Below are positions 17,201 through 24,903 of a stretch of DNA of 64,000 bases, in pieces (positions within the stretch are counted from its first letter, which is position 1; each line of letters opens with the position of its first letter). The stretch lies in assembly GCF_000295935.2 (NCBI RefSeq), contig NZ_ALWO02000052.1, positions 1 to 64,000 on the forward strand. The letters run 5' to 3'. The notes beneath the pieces are model-generated. The model made no database searches. It worked only from the letters and a program-made list of their open reading frames with translations, and was not told where the DNA came from. Made by a program: the position numbers and the translations under genes. The DNA comes from Indibacter alkaliphilus LW1. GTDB taxonomy: Bacteria > Bacteroidota > Bacteroidia > Cytophagales > Cyclobacteriaceae.

Positions 17201-17425
17201 TCTCTTATAGAAAGTGCCGATAATATCAGGCTTCAGGATATCCGACTTTCCTACAGACCTGGTACAGGTTTGCCGAAGAATTCACCCTTATCGGGTGCAG
17301 AAATCTACTGCTATGTGAATAATGTCGGTATCCTCTGGAAGGCCACAAATGAGCGGATTGATCCTGAATTCCAGACCATGAGGCCTCTGAGAAGTGTAGC
17401 ATTGGGAGTCAGATTTGACCTTTAA
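14237..17425 (+). CDS. SusC/RagA-family TonB-dependent outer-membrane transporter
   Basis: 1062 residues. A signal peptide ends at SQAQ (~28). Residues ~29-110 are a carboxypeptidase-regulatory-like barrel extension (LKGTVLTM...). The TonB-box/plug junction includes VVTTGYHEIPKERATGSF, and the plug has SIRGRSTLFGN, IVIDNLPYEGPL and GNGVIIITTKKGK. A ~800-residue beta barrel follows, ending RSVALGVRFDL, with a C-terminal aromatic as in outer-membrane proteins. It imports a bulky ligand with SusD using TonB energy. Glycan genes are absent nearby. Redox proteins flank it, so the ligand may be a peptide or protein rather than a sugar (inference). Confidence 0.9.
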   Translation: MKKALLKKLPLGLFILALALVPLASQAQLKGTVLTMPNRQELPGAVIMIRPSDRSAISDAQGEFSISLEEGIHTLTVSYLGFKTYTLQLDYPQTNELTIILEPDQMDLGEVEVVTTGYHEIPKERATGSFVKVGQELVDRRISTNILERLEDVTSGLIFNRNSPNTDPLSIRGRSTLFGNSFPLIVIDNLPYEGPLENINPNDVESVTVLRDAAAASIWGAQAGNGVIIITTKKGKMDMPLKVSFNSNVNVIEPQDLFYQPLMDIGDFVNHERGLFEANYYNAQINAPSRQPLSPVVETMLAERNGLISQSERDAALATFSQQDRREQLRDFYYRPAVNQQYALQLTGGGKNHNYAFSAGYDRNGSDVIDNTFERITLTAKNSWSAFSNRLEISTGIAYSKTADRSGTSVPNILHPYEALRDANGNNLAVVSAINTRFRDQMQGSGLLDWSFRPLDEIGMVNSRTGSDDFRINLGTNYKIIEGLNAQVLYQLWRNNLSSSNLQEEELFTMRNLINSFTQVAEDGSLSRPVPLGSRLYTTKRESFSHNLRGQLNYSRKFQIGELAALGGWEMRDRQSLQDRMSYYGYNDRLGISTPIDHVTLFPQFQNPGSRQAIPYGGLHSGDIDRFVSYFANASYTLQDKYTLTMSGRRDMSNLFGVNANQRGVPLWSVGGSWLISNESFFNWDYMPFLKLRTTYGYNGNVDRFSSALTTMRYTTFNMIIPGLPYGFINTPPNPDLRWERIKITNFGLDFENKSGRLSGNIEFYTKTGVDLIGESLIPESNGLMNFRGNFSSTRTMGWDITLNTLNLDRGIRWNTQYLISFVNDKVLSFDGSRSVGQYIGSASTSVMPMEGNPLFAVYSYGWQGLHPDTGDPMGLFEGEASTNYAGIINSFTPETLYYHGPARPTAFGSVRNDFMYKALGISFNLSYRFGHYYRRRSVNYMDLNRGMITHGDFSERWQQPGDEAITNVPSLPVGLNNARHLFYQGSGSLIESADNIRLQDIRLSYRPGTGLPKNSPLSGAEIYCYVNNVGILWKATNERIDPEFQTMRPLRSVALGVRFDL

Positions 17426-17505
17426 GTAAACCTGTGAAATTACCTAACAAATTCCTGATCGGTATATGATGAAAAAACCTTGCCGGTCCTGGAATACAAA
17501 GCTAA

Positions 17506-18843
17506 ATGATTATGAAAAAAATATTGATTTATGCCTTAAACCTGCTCATACTAGGGATCGTTTCCTCATGTGATTCGTTCTTTGATGCAAAGCCAACCAA
17601 AGATCTTGATGTACCAGAAACCATTCCTGCCTTACAGGCTTTACTGGACAACAGTGACAACCTCAATCAGGATATTGCAGCCCTATTAGTTATGGCCGAT
17701 GAGTACAACTCAACAGCCTCAGGCTATTTACAGATAGTAGATTACCTCCAGCAGGTAGCAGTTTGGAATCCAACCCCTTTTCTTACGGAGGACATCGTGT
17801 TTGATTTTAGGGGCCCCTACAGTTCTATTCTTATCTCCAACATCGTTCTTGAACAGATCAACCTGCTGGAAAGGAAAGATATCTCCTGGGACTATGTGAA
17901 GGGTACAGCACAATATTTTAGGGCCAATTCCTACTTTAATCTTGCGATGGCCTTTTTGCCTCATCCGTATTTGGAGACCGCTGGGAACAGTGAGTTTCAA
18001 ATTCCCCTAAAATTGGCCCCTGATTTTGAATTTCAGCCCCAGCTGGCAGGAGTTGAGGAAATATTCAATGTGATAATGGAAGATTTAAAGGCTGCAATTG
18101 AGCTACTTCCTTCCACAACAGAATTTAAAACAAGACCTACGAAATCTGCGGCCAATGCATTGATGGCAAGGGTTGCACTGTATCTTGGTGATTATGAACG
18201 TGCTTTCTCATCGGCAAATGAAGCGCTGATTGACCGTAGTATGCTGTTGGATTACAATGATATAGACCCAAATGTCAGTTTCCCGTTTACCAGATTTAAT
18301 GAAGAAGTACTTTGTCACAGTAGAATGCAGAATCATTCATTTATCCGGAATACAGAATCATTGGTTATAAGTGAAAGATTGCTTGCTCTATATCATGAAA
18401 ATGATTTGAGAAGAGAACTTTTCTTCATTGAAAGGCCAGGTGGATTTTTCAATTTCAGAGGAAGCTATGACAATTCCCAGACACTTTTTACCGGACCAAC
18501 AACCGCAGAAATGTATCTGATCGCTGCAGAAGCTAAAATCAGATTGGGCGATATGAGCGAAGGAACAAGACTTCTGAATACATTATCGGAAAAAAGGTTT
18601 GAGGTCGGGACTTTTGAAGCATTGGAATTTACCACCCTTGATGACGCTCTTGGCTATGTTTTGGAAGAAAGGGAACGTGAGTTGGTTTTCAGAGGCCTGA
18701 AATGGATGGATCTTAAAAGAATTGGAAGTGAGGGCGGTCAATCAGGCACCATTTCAAGAAGAGTCGGGGAGGAATTACTTACTTTAGATTTAAGTGTAGG
18801 GTATACTTTACCTTTGCCTGAAAGAGAAAAATCTTTCTACTAA
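17506..18843 (+). CDS. SusD/RagB-family surface lipoprotein
   Basis: 445 residues. A lipoprotein signal with GIVSSC (Cys ~22) indicates lipidation. The SusD pattern includes the helical TPR-like part (YFRANSYFNLAMAFLPHPYL, SAANALMARVALYLGDYERA) and the C-terminal ERERELVFRGLKWMDLKRIG. It forms the hinged lid over the SusC barrel and captures ligand. It follows susC by 80 bases. An alternative start is the ATG two codons later. The gene ends just before a strong terminator. Confidence 0.9.
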   Translation: MIMKKILIYALNLLILGIVSSCDSFFDAKPTKDLDVPETIPALQALLDNSDNLNQDIAALLVMADEYNSTASGYLQIVDYLQQVAVWNPTPFLTEDIVFDFRGPYSSILISNIVLEQINLLERKDISWDYVKGTAQYFRANSYFNLAMAFLPHPYLETAGNSEFQIPLKLAPDFEFQPQLAGVEEIFNVIMEDLKAAIELLPSTTEFKTRPTKSAANALMARVALYLGDYERAFSSANEALIDRSMLLDYNDIDPNVSFPFTRFNEEVLCHSRMQNHSFIRNTESLVISERLLALYHENDLRRELFFIERPGGFFNFRGSYDNSQTLFTGPTTAEMYLIAAEAKIRLGDMSEGTRLLNTLSEKRFEVGTFEALEFTTLDDALGYVLEERERELVFRGLKWMDLKRIGSEGGQSGTISRRVGEELLTLDLSVGYTLPLPEREKSFY

Positions 18844-18851
18844 TATAAAAG

Positions 18852-18884
18852 AGACAGGGCTACCTCAAAAAAGTAGCCCTGTCT
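18852..18884. terminator. Bidirectional terminator between susD and DUF6520-like gene
   Basis: A perfect 12-bp stem, AGACAGGGCTAC / GTAGCCCTGTCT, with a 9-base A-rich loop, lies between two convergent genes. The downstream T run is short. Confidence 0.75.
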
Positions 18885-18907
18885 GAATTTAAAGTCTATT
18901 CAATTGC

Positions 18908-19168
18908 TTACTGCAAAATGAATTTACTGTCCATTGGCCCTGCTGGAGACCCAAGATCCTCATCTGTATAAAGACAAGACTCACTTCCCTGATCACATTG
19001 GTAATTTACCGGATTTTGAGGGTCATTAACCCGTACCCAAGTAATCCCTTCATCAGGAGTTCCAAACAAAGGCTCCTCGTTTACACTCACCGGCTCTGTA
19101 AATGCGAAAGCAAATGCCGCAGCCAGTACCAGCCCAAATGCGGGCAGGATTTTTACTAACTTGTTCAT
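18908..19168 (-). CDS. Small secreted two-cysteine protein (DUF6520-like)
   Basis: 86 residues. An N-terminal signal (LVKILPAFGLVLAAAFAFAF) precedes a short mature part of about 60 residues. This mature part has exactly two Cys in CDQGSESC (C-x6-C), and WVRVNDP stands before them. It resembles the DUF6520 family of small Bacteroidota exported proteins, whose function is unknown. It sits convergent to susD and downstream of the MauE-like gene. The spaced Cys pair beside two redox proteins suggests a disulfide-bonded secreted peptide, which is inference. Confidence 0.7.
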   Translation of the reverse strand: MNKLVKILPAFGLVLAAAFAFAFTEPVSVNEEPLFGTPDEGITWVRVNDPQNPVNYQCDQGSESCLYTDEDLGSPAGPMDSKFILQ

Positions 19169-19187
19169 AACATTAAAGTTTGTATCA

Positions 19188-19203
19188 GGCAGCTTTTGCT
19201 GCC
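19188..19203 (-). promoter_or_regulatory. Hairpin in the leader of the DUF6520-like gene
   Basis: GGCAGC-AAAA-GCTGCC on the minus strand ends about 20 bases before the ATG. It has no U tract, so it is more likely an mRNA-stabilising, processing or attenuating stem than a terminator. It could allow higher expression of the secreted protein than of the upstream membrane gene. Confidence 0.4.
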
Positions 19204-19416
19204 CGATGGTTAAACATAATTTACATTGCCCCCCTGTCCTAGGTATGCATCAGGGAAGCGTTTTGACCGCTACAGTGGAAGCTCCACCAAGGGGAGGGTC
19301 ATCCCCCTTGTACTGCCGGGTAAAGCCTGTCACACAACCCCAGGCTTCTGAGTGAAGCAGCACAAGATTTTGAAATTCAGGTCAAACCAGCTACCTGCTG
19401 TTTGGATCATGAATTC

Positions 19417-19881
19417 TCAATTCTCTTTTTGGATCCATAGGACAAATACAATCATTAGCGACAAGGCAGCATTGAACCAGAAATGCGCTCCCCATCCCAT
19501 ACTTTCCAGAAACCCGGCACAGTTGCAGGGAACCCTGGGAAATGCTCCCCACCAGACCAGCCCCACATAGGTATTGAATACCGTCAGCAGCAATACCGAG
19601 CCCATCAGCCCCCACCATCGGGTAAAGCCAAGTACCAGAAGCAGTGCCAACACCAGTTCTGCAATGGGAACTGCATAGCTCAGGATGTCCGCCAGGTCTG
19701 AAGGAAAGGTCTGATTGTGGAAAGCATTCCAGCTCCTGTTCCAGTCCATTAGTTTCTCTACACCGGAATAGGTCCAAATAATCACCAGCACAAATACAGC
19801 AATTTGAATCAGTACTGTACGCGAGGGGAATACCCTTTCCTTTGCTTGAATTATGTCTTCCTTCATAGATAACATCCTCAT
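19417..19881 (-). CDS. MauE/DoxX-type redox-associated membrane protein
   Basis: 154 residues from the ATG at 19881; ATGs at 19875 and 19866 are alternatives. Four hydrophobic segments fit the MauE/DoxX fold (VLIQIAVFVLVIIWTYSGVE, then YAVPIAELVLALLLVLG, WWGLMGSVLLLTVFNTYVGL, WFNAALSLMIVFVLWI). VPCNCAGFLESMGW gives a CxC pair at the periplasmic side, as in family members linked to disulfide formation (MauE is required for disulfide-rich methylamine dehydrogenase). The genes between it and susD suggest it supplies or removes oxidising equivalents for the small Cys protein. Confidence 0.8.
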   Translation of the reverse strand: MRMLSMKEDIIQAKERVFPSRTVLIQIAVFVLVIIWTYSGVEKLMDWNRSWNAFHNQTFPSDLADILSYAVPIAELVLALLLVLGFTRWWGLMGSVLLLTVFNTYVGLVWWGAFPRVPCNCAGFLESMGWGAHFWFNAALSLMIVFVLWIQKEN

Positions 19882-19941
19882 TTTCAACTGAAATTAAAAA
19901 ATGCAAATGCACCTAAAAAATCTTTATGAAGGTTTTTTCCC

Positions 19942-19985
19942 AAATTTACCGAATCTGTTTACCAGCATAAAAATTCGGTAAATTT
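19942..19985. promoter_or_regulatory. Perfect 13-bp inverted repeat, likely operator
   Basis: AAATTTACCGAAT (19942-19954) and ATTCGGTAAATTT (19973-19985) are exact inverted copies, 18 bases apart. The left arm overlaps TAAATTTG read on the minus strand, a -7-like box for the MauE-like gene. The right arm lies just upstream of the regulator promoter at 20008-20039. An extra TTTACC lies in the spacer. The position between divergent genes argues for an operator controlling both. Confidence 0.65.
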
Positions 19986-20007
19986 CAAAATTTATAGAAG
20001 TAATGCC

Positions 20008-20039
20008 TTTGACAAAAATCCACGAATTATTTAAGTTTG
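20008..20039 (+). promoter_or_regulatory. Bacteroidota-type promoter of the Crp-like gene
   Basis: TTTGAC at 20008-20013 and TAAGTTTG at 20032-20039 match the Bacteroidota sigma-A consensus (-33 TTTG, -7 TAnnTTTG), with about the usual 19-20 base spacing. It gives a leader of roughly 45 bases before the ATG at 20090. Confidence 0.65.
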
Positions 20040-20089
20040 TCTATGTGGGTCTTTAGTTTGTTTTGTTGTAGTTTTTTAATTTTCCAAAA

Positions 20090-20677
20090 ATGGGGAGAAA
20101 TTTACGTATACTACAGTTGAAAAAGCACCTTGACCACTTGGTGAGGTTGGATGAAAGCGTGTATTTCAAAATAGAACCTTTCGTAGTCGAAAAAAGGTAT
20201 GACAAAGGAAATATAATCAAGAAACCGGGAGAGAAAGACCGTTTTGCTCATTTTATAAACAAAGGGTATGTCGCCAAAATATTGCCTTCAGAAAAAGGCA
20301 GGGATTATAGGCTGCGCATATTTGAACCGGGGAAGGTGGCTGCTGATTTTGATTCCTATTTTTCAGATCAACCGACTGATTTTGGTCTTAAAGCACTCAC
20401 CTATACTTCTATTTTTGAACTGGACAGGGAACTGGAACCCAGACTGCTTCAAGAAGTGCCTGAAGTTATTCCTTTAGCCTCAGCCTTAAACAGGCGGATA
20501 CTAAAGGAATCTATTCAATGGTATCAGGTTTTCTTGCTTTCAAGATTAGATGGCTATCGGGCTATGAAAAATAATTTTCAAGAATTTATGCACTTTTTTT
20601 CAGATAAAGACCTGGCCTTTCTGTTTAAATGCAAGGAATACCAAATCAAAAAGATCATTAAGCAGGTCAACTCATAG
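20090..20677 (+). CDS. Crp/Fnr-like regulator with reduced DNA-binding end
   Basis: 195 residues. Residues ~15-120 follow the cyclic-nucleotide-binding beta-roll (KRYDKGNIIKKPGEKDRFAH, FINKGYVAK, RIFEPGKVAADFDSYFSDQP). Nucleotide-binding residues of true CRP are not evident. The C-terminus SDKDLAFLFKCKEYQIKKII lines up with a Crp HTH recognition helix, and the protein ends right after it. This is shorter than usual family members (210-230). It is divergent from the MauE-like gene, with an inverted-repeat operator between. It likely regulates that locus and itself. Confidence 0.7.
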   Translation: MGRNLRILQLKKHLDHLVRLDESVYFKIEPFVVEKRYDKGNIIKKPGEKDRFAHFINKGYVAKILPSEKGRDYRLRIFEPGKVAADFDSYFSDQPTDFGLKALTYTSIFELDRELEPRLLQEVPEVIPLASALNRRILKESIQWYQVFLLSRLDGYRAMKNNFQEFMHFFSDKDLAFLFKCKEYQIKKIIKQVNS

Positions 20678-21708
20678 GCGCTTGCCTGAATTAGAAAAGG
20701 TTCACGCCTAACCTGTCCCGGATCGGGACAGGTTCATGGCAATAAAGGTTCGCGCGGAGGCGCAAAGGCGCGAAGCTGATAATGGTAGGATCGGAGTTAT
20801 AAACTCCTTTACCAACAGTCCGAAGGCACAACCTCCGGACAATGTGAAGCTTTTGTGGTTATACGCTTCTTTTCCAGTATGCATTCATTGTTTTGAACCA
20901 ATTCTTACCACTGAATTTTAACCAAAACTTAATTATAAAGCTACTTTTTCCTTGATGAAAAAGTAGCCAAAAAATCAAGAATTTCGAATCCTATCCACGC
21001 TCAAGGCCTGCGCTGGCCCGGTCGAAATTCGTCCCACCCTCCAAGGTCTCATTTTACAGTTAATGGTAAAGTTGAAGCTTTGGTTCTTATGGTTCAAGGT
21101 GCAAATATCCGGATACTCATATTATTTAAAGGTTAAGGTTGAAATTCTTCCTTTAATATATGAAATCTAGCTTATGCCTATTTTTCAAACATAATACCTT
21201 CGTGGTAATAAATGTTCATGCCAAGACGCTAAGGCGCTAGACATAATGCTGGAGTATGAAGTAGGCTTCGTAAATCGTAAATCATTTTAAGACTTAAGAC
21301 GCTAGACATAAGACATAAGATGGGTTGGAGTAAGTAGAGGGCCTCGTAATTCGTAAATCGTACTTCGTAAATAATAGATATGAGACGTGAGATACGAGAT
21401 ATGAGAAAGGTACCAAGTACAAAGTACGATGAACCAAGATGGGTTGGAGTAAGTAGATGGCCTTGTAATTCGTAAATCGTACTTCGTAAATCCCTCCCTC
21501 TCTCCCGATACATAACAAACAAAGCTTTCACTTTTTCTTACCCATTCTCAGCAGTATCACCATTCATTGACTAATCCAAATGCATCTCTACAGCATTTTT
21601 TATTGATTATAATAATGCTCTTGGATTGCTTTTAAAATCAACTACATATACAATTGATATTTCGGAATTTATCCTTATCTTCATAGTTCACTTTAAGCAA
21701 ACACTGAT
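20678..21708. other. Gene-free 1-kb stretch of hairpins and word repeats
   Basis: No gene. A strong hairpin AACCTGTCCCG/CGGGACAGGTT (20710-20734) may terminate the regulator gene. A TTCGCGCGGAGGCGCAAAGG unit lies at ~20746-20780, and GGAGTTATAAACTCCTTTAC with CCTCCGGACAA at 20790-20842 (also at 23813-23871). A hairpin GCTACTTTTTC/GAAAAAGTAGC (20940-20967) begins a further repeat. Word-repeat family W runs from 21214 to 21500. Confidence 0.75.
21214..21500. repeat. Word-repeat family W, copy 1
   Basis: Built of short reiterated words: AAGACGCTAAGGCGCTAGAC, AAGACTTAAGACGC, CGTAAATCGTACTTCGTAAA, ATGAGACGTGAGATACGAG and GGTACCAAGTACAAAGTACG, plus GATGGGTTGGAGTA. The order recurs at 24660-24857, 27610-28110, 31640-31830 and 42310-42650. 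Open frames through it are spurious. Confidence 0.85.
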
Positions 21709-22362
21709 ATGGGAAGAGTAAGAGGCACACTTGCATCAGCCATTGAAGGCAGGGTTGGCAACCTGATTTTTTATAAAGTGGACGGAGTGACCTATGTCCG
21801 TTCCGCACCGGGCAAACAGTCCAAAGCCAAAAAGCGGAAAGTCAGCCCCCTGAAAAAAATGTCTCAGGACAAAATGGCCCTGACCCAGCAATACCTCAAA
21901 GGCCTGACCAAGGTCATCGCATTTGGGTACCAGGAATTCGCCGAAGGAGCCAAAAGGCCCTACCATGCCTGTGTATCCTACACCAAAACCCATTGCTTCA
22001 GTTTCAAAGGCCAGGAATTCCATATTGACCCTGCCCTTATCAAAATGAGCAGGGGTTCACTCATGCCGGCCATTGAGTCCAAAGCAGAAAGAACATCCGA
22101 GGGTATTTTGATATTCTGGGAGGATAATTCCTGGCAATCCAGCGCTAAACCGACAGACAGGTCTTTTCTGGTACTTCATCATCCCGGCACTAAGCAAGTG
22201 GTCTGGGATTTCCAGGGAAGCATTCGCTCAGCCAAACAGCACCTTATCCCACTTTCCGAACAGGCGCATGCCAAGTCCTGGCATGTCTATCTGGCATTCA
22301 GCCAGGAAAAGTATAAAGGAAAAGTAATCCTGTCCGATTCGGTGTATTTGGGAGAAGTTTAA
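21709..22362 (+). CDS. DUF6266-family protein
   Basis: 217 residues. The N-terminal pattern GRVRGTLASAIEGRVGNLIF and VRSAPGKQSKAKKRK match the DUF6266 family, frequent in multiple copies in Bacteroidota and of unknown function. The first ~45 residues are very basic, and the remainder looks beta-rich (EGILIFWEDNSWQSS, WHVYLAFSQEKYKGKVILSD). There is no signal peptide, so it is probably cytoplasmic. It stands alone between repeat fields. A nucleic-acid-binding role is only a guess from the charge. Confidence 0.75.
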   Translation: MGRVRGTLASAIEGRVGNLIFYKVDGVTYVRSAPGKQSKAKKRKVSPLKKMSQDKMALTQQYLKGLTKVIAFGYQEFAEGAKRPYHACVSYTKTHCFSFKGQEFHIDPALIKMSRGSLMPAIESKAERTSEGILIFWEDNSWQSSAKPTDRSFLVLHHPGTKQVVWDFQGSIRSAKQHLIPLSEQAHAKSWHVYLAFSQEKYKGKVILSDSVYLGEV

Positions 22363-22433
22363 ATTAAACTTGACCGTATCATAAATCCATTCAGCTAAAA
22401 AAGCATATAATTATCCGCAATCATTCCACTACC

Positions 22434-22925
22434 TTATTTCCTTTTATTAGTGGTTGCCACCTCCCTATGAAGTTTCCAACGTCCATCTTTCTTTTCCTTC
22501 TTTAAAATTGCTAAAAAGGTATCCGAGATTTCCACTGGCTTTCCTACATCGTTGGTATAGTAAACCGAACTTGTGCCAAAGTCATAGGCCACACTATCAC
22601 TCACAATAACGGTTTCTTCAGGTCTCATTATTAAACTGTCATAGCTAAATAATTCATTTGGATTGTTCCTAAGCCTCTTAAATTCTTCCCATTCTCCACA
22701 AATAGGAGTTAGGGAAATCAAGTCTTCCGTTGCATAGTTTTTTAAGTCAGCATAGCGCTTTTCTTTGATAGCCAGCTCAAATCCTGCTCTAGTCTCTTCA
22801 ATAGACTCTAATTCTTTTAGGATATCAATTTCCTCTTTGTTGCTAGAAACTGATTCTAAGTTATTTCCGCTGTTGGTACAGGAAATAATAGAAACCGTAA
22901 AAAGCAATAGCATTAAGTTTCTCAT
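22434..22925 (-). CDS. NTF2-like (DUF4440-type) lipoprotein
   Basis: 163 residues. MRNLMLLLFTVSIISC is a lipoprotein signal with Cys at 16. The mature part from ~40 fits a SnoaL/NTF2-like cone: an N-terminal helix pair (RAGFELAIKEKRYADLKNYA), then strands ending GRWKLHREVATTNK, a typical DUF4440 finish. It is presumably a periplasmic or surface protein binding a small ligand. No partner genes adjacent; long non-coding repeat field upstream. Confidence 0.7.
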   Translation of the reverse strand: MRNLMLLLFTVSIISCTNSGNNLESVSSNKEEIDILKELESIEETRAGFELAIKEKRYADLKNYATEDLISLTPICGEWEEFKRLRNNPNELFSYDSLIMRPEETVIVSDSVAYDFGTSSVYYTNDVGKPVEISDTFLAILKKEKKDGRWKLHREVATTNKRK

Positions 22926-23879
22926 AATCCTATAGTTTAAAGTTAATTGTTAATTTTTGCTGATGTACAGTGTTTTAGAAGCAATCTACCCAAAAAAATA
23001 CTAAAATAAATGGGATTTCAAGATTAGGTTAGAAACATAGTTTGACTAAGGTGGGCTAAACCTCTTGGCATTTATCTTCTTTATATTGAACGTTTTAACT
23101 GGTTTTGGAACATTTTTCTGAAGTTTTTTTGAAATTGGGAATGCCTTAATGGGTACAAAGTCTTTTCTAGATTGTTTGTTAGACAGGTTTTGCAAGAACT
23201 TCATTCCTGCTTTTCCATTTAGGTACCGTTTCCTTTTTCTCGCAAGGGTCAGAGACCATCACCAAATTGGGAGTAGTAATAGATAGTTTCCAGAAATTAT
23301 TCCAGAGCTACAGGTTTGTTTGTTGGTGAATTAAGCTTGTTTTCCTGATTGCAAACTGGTAAACATTATAAGCGTGAAAAGGCATCGAAAATGTCCTTAT
23401 CATTTCCATAAAATCATTTAATAATTAAACCTTTAATTACAGGCAACTTCCATGTTCTTCTCCCAGTTAGAATGCATAATATGGAAAAAATTTACTCCTA
23501 AGTCCTGCAATCCCCTAAGTGGTTTTTGTGTTTCCCGGGATCCTGCAGGCACCAATTGCGATTGAATGTTTACTACTACACAGGAAAAGCTGCTTCTTTT
23601 GGGGCAGTTTTTTTTGAGGAAAGGCTTCAGGGTGAAGGGAAAGAGGTACCAAGTACAAAGTACGATGAACCAAGAAAATAATAGTTTCTCGCGGCGCTCG
23701 CGACGGTAACGCAGCGCTCGCAACGAAGTAAAACCCAAGTTGCGGTCGCTGCGAATTTCTTGGCGCTCGTTGCGTGAAAAAAGAATCTTCGAGACCTTCT
23801 GTACGGTACTATGGCAGGATCGGAGTTACAAACTCCTTTGCCAGCAGACCGAAGGCACAGCCTCCGGACAACAAGGTAT

Positions 23880-24505
23880 GGAGGGATCGTCATTCTGAAC
23901 GTAGTGAAGAATCTCCAACTTTTAAAGAGAGGATATCTCCCGCAATGCTGCGGGACAGGCTTTCATCTCCGTAAGCTCCGATTACCATTGACATAAATCG
24001 GAGCGGCACGTCATCCTGAGTGAAACGAAAGCCTGCCCCGATTTTTTCGGGGGGTCTTTTGGACTTGAGTGCAGGAAATTCTTCGTTCGTTCCTCACTAC
24101 CATTGACAGATAAGAATAACCGTCATTCTGAACGCAGTGAAGAATCTCCTACCATGTGGGAGATGTCCCGCAATGCTGCGGGACAGGCTTTCGACTCCGC
24201 AAGCTCCGATTCAGGATGACGTACACCAACTGTCATTCCCTTTCTGTAAATGCAAAATTTTAAAATCTACCAATGACATAAACTTAGGGATCGTCACCCT
24301 GAGTGAAGCGAAAGCCTGCCCCGATTTTTTCGGGGGGTCTCTTTGCTTTGAGAGTAAGAGATTCTTCGTTCGTTCCTCACTACCATTGACAGATAAGAAT
24401 AACCGTCATTCTGAACGCAGTGAAGAATCTCCTACCATGTGGGAGATGTCCCGCAATGCTGCGGGACAGGCTTTCGACTCCGCAAGCTCCGCTCAGCATG
24501 ACGCG
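23880..24505. repeat. Repeat family N, second cluster with ~190-base duplication
   Basis: Two blocks, about 24017-24210 and 24300-24493, are near copies ~283 bases apart. Shared words are GTGAAGCGAAAGCCTGCCCC, TTTTTTCGGGGGGTC, ATTCTTCGTTCGTTCCTCAC, CATTCTGAACGCAGTGAAG and the hairpin CCCGCAATGCTGCGGG. A diverged unit precedes them at 23884-23990. They are related to the cluster at 11846-12260. Confidence 0.8.
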
Positions 24506-24658
24506 TAATTTTGTCATTTGATTATCTGTAAATGTCAATTTTAATGACTCAGCATTAGGTAGGTGGCCGGTTGAAGATCTTTATAGGTTTTCAGGCCAAT
24601 CGGGTATAATCCCGTGGGACTATTCATTCAAAATCTTTGCGTCCTTGCGGGAAAAAAA

Positions 24659-24857
24659 GTGGTTCACGCCGAGACGCAAAGGTGCTAGACATAAGGTTAG
24701 AGTATGAATTAGGCCTCGTAAATCGTAAATCGTACTTCGTAAATAAAAGATGTGAGACGTGAGATACGAGATATGAGAAAGGTACCACGTACGAAGAGCC
24801 AAGATGGGCTGGAGTATGGTCAAAGCCTCGTAAATCGTAAATCGTACTTCGTAAATT
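24659..24857. repeat. Word-repeat family W, copy 2
   Basis: Same order as the copy at 21214: TTCACGCCGAGACGCAAAGG, AGACATAAGGTTAGAGTATG, GCCTCGTAAATCGTAAATCG, GATGTGAGACGTGAGATACG and AGAAAGGTACCACGTACGAA. It ends 47 bases before the response-regulator stop. Confidence 0.85.
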
Positions 24858-24903
24858 GAAATCAGAGGCAGGCCCGTGGCAGTGGATCCATCTCCCAATA
24901 ACC

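Larger units (their letters stand above)
22926..24903. other. 2-kb repeat field with possible gene debris
   Basis: No intact gene is recognised. A minus-strand frame at 23046-23204 (52 codons from an ATG, Lys/Pro-rich) and another open stretch at 23433-23650 (ending in NWEKNMEVACN) are not identified and may be decay products. At 23685-23770 come GGCGCTCGCGACGGTAACGC-type words, also found at 31683-31725. Family N repeats occupy 23880-24505, and family W 24659-24857. Confidence 0.6.

Noticed and set aside
23627-24508. Several frames of 60-123 codons in both strands
   Set aside because: They overlie the N and other repeats and are not conserved in reading frame between copies.
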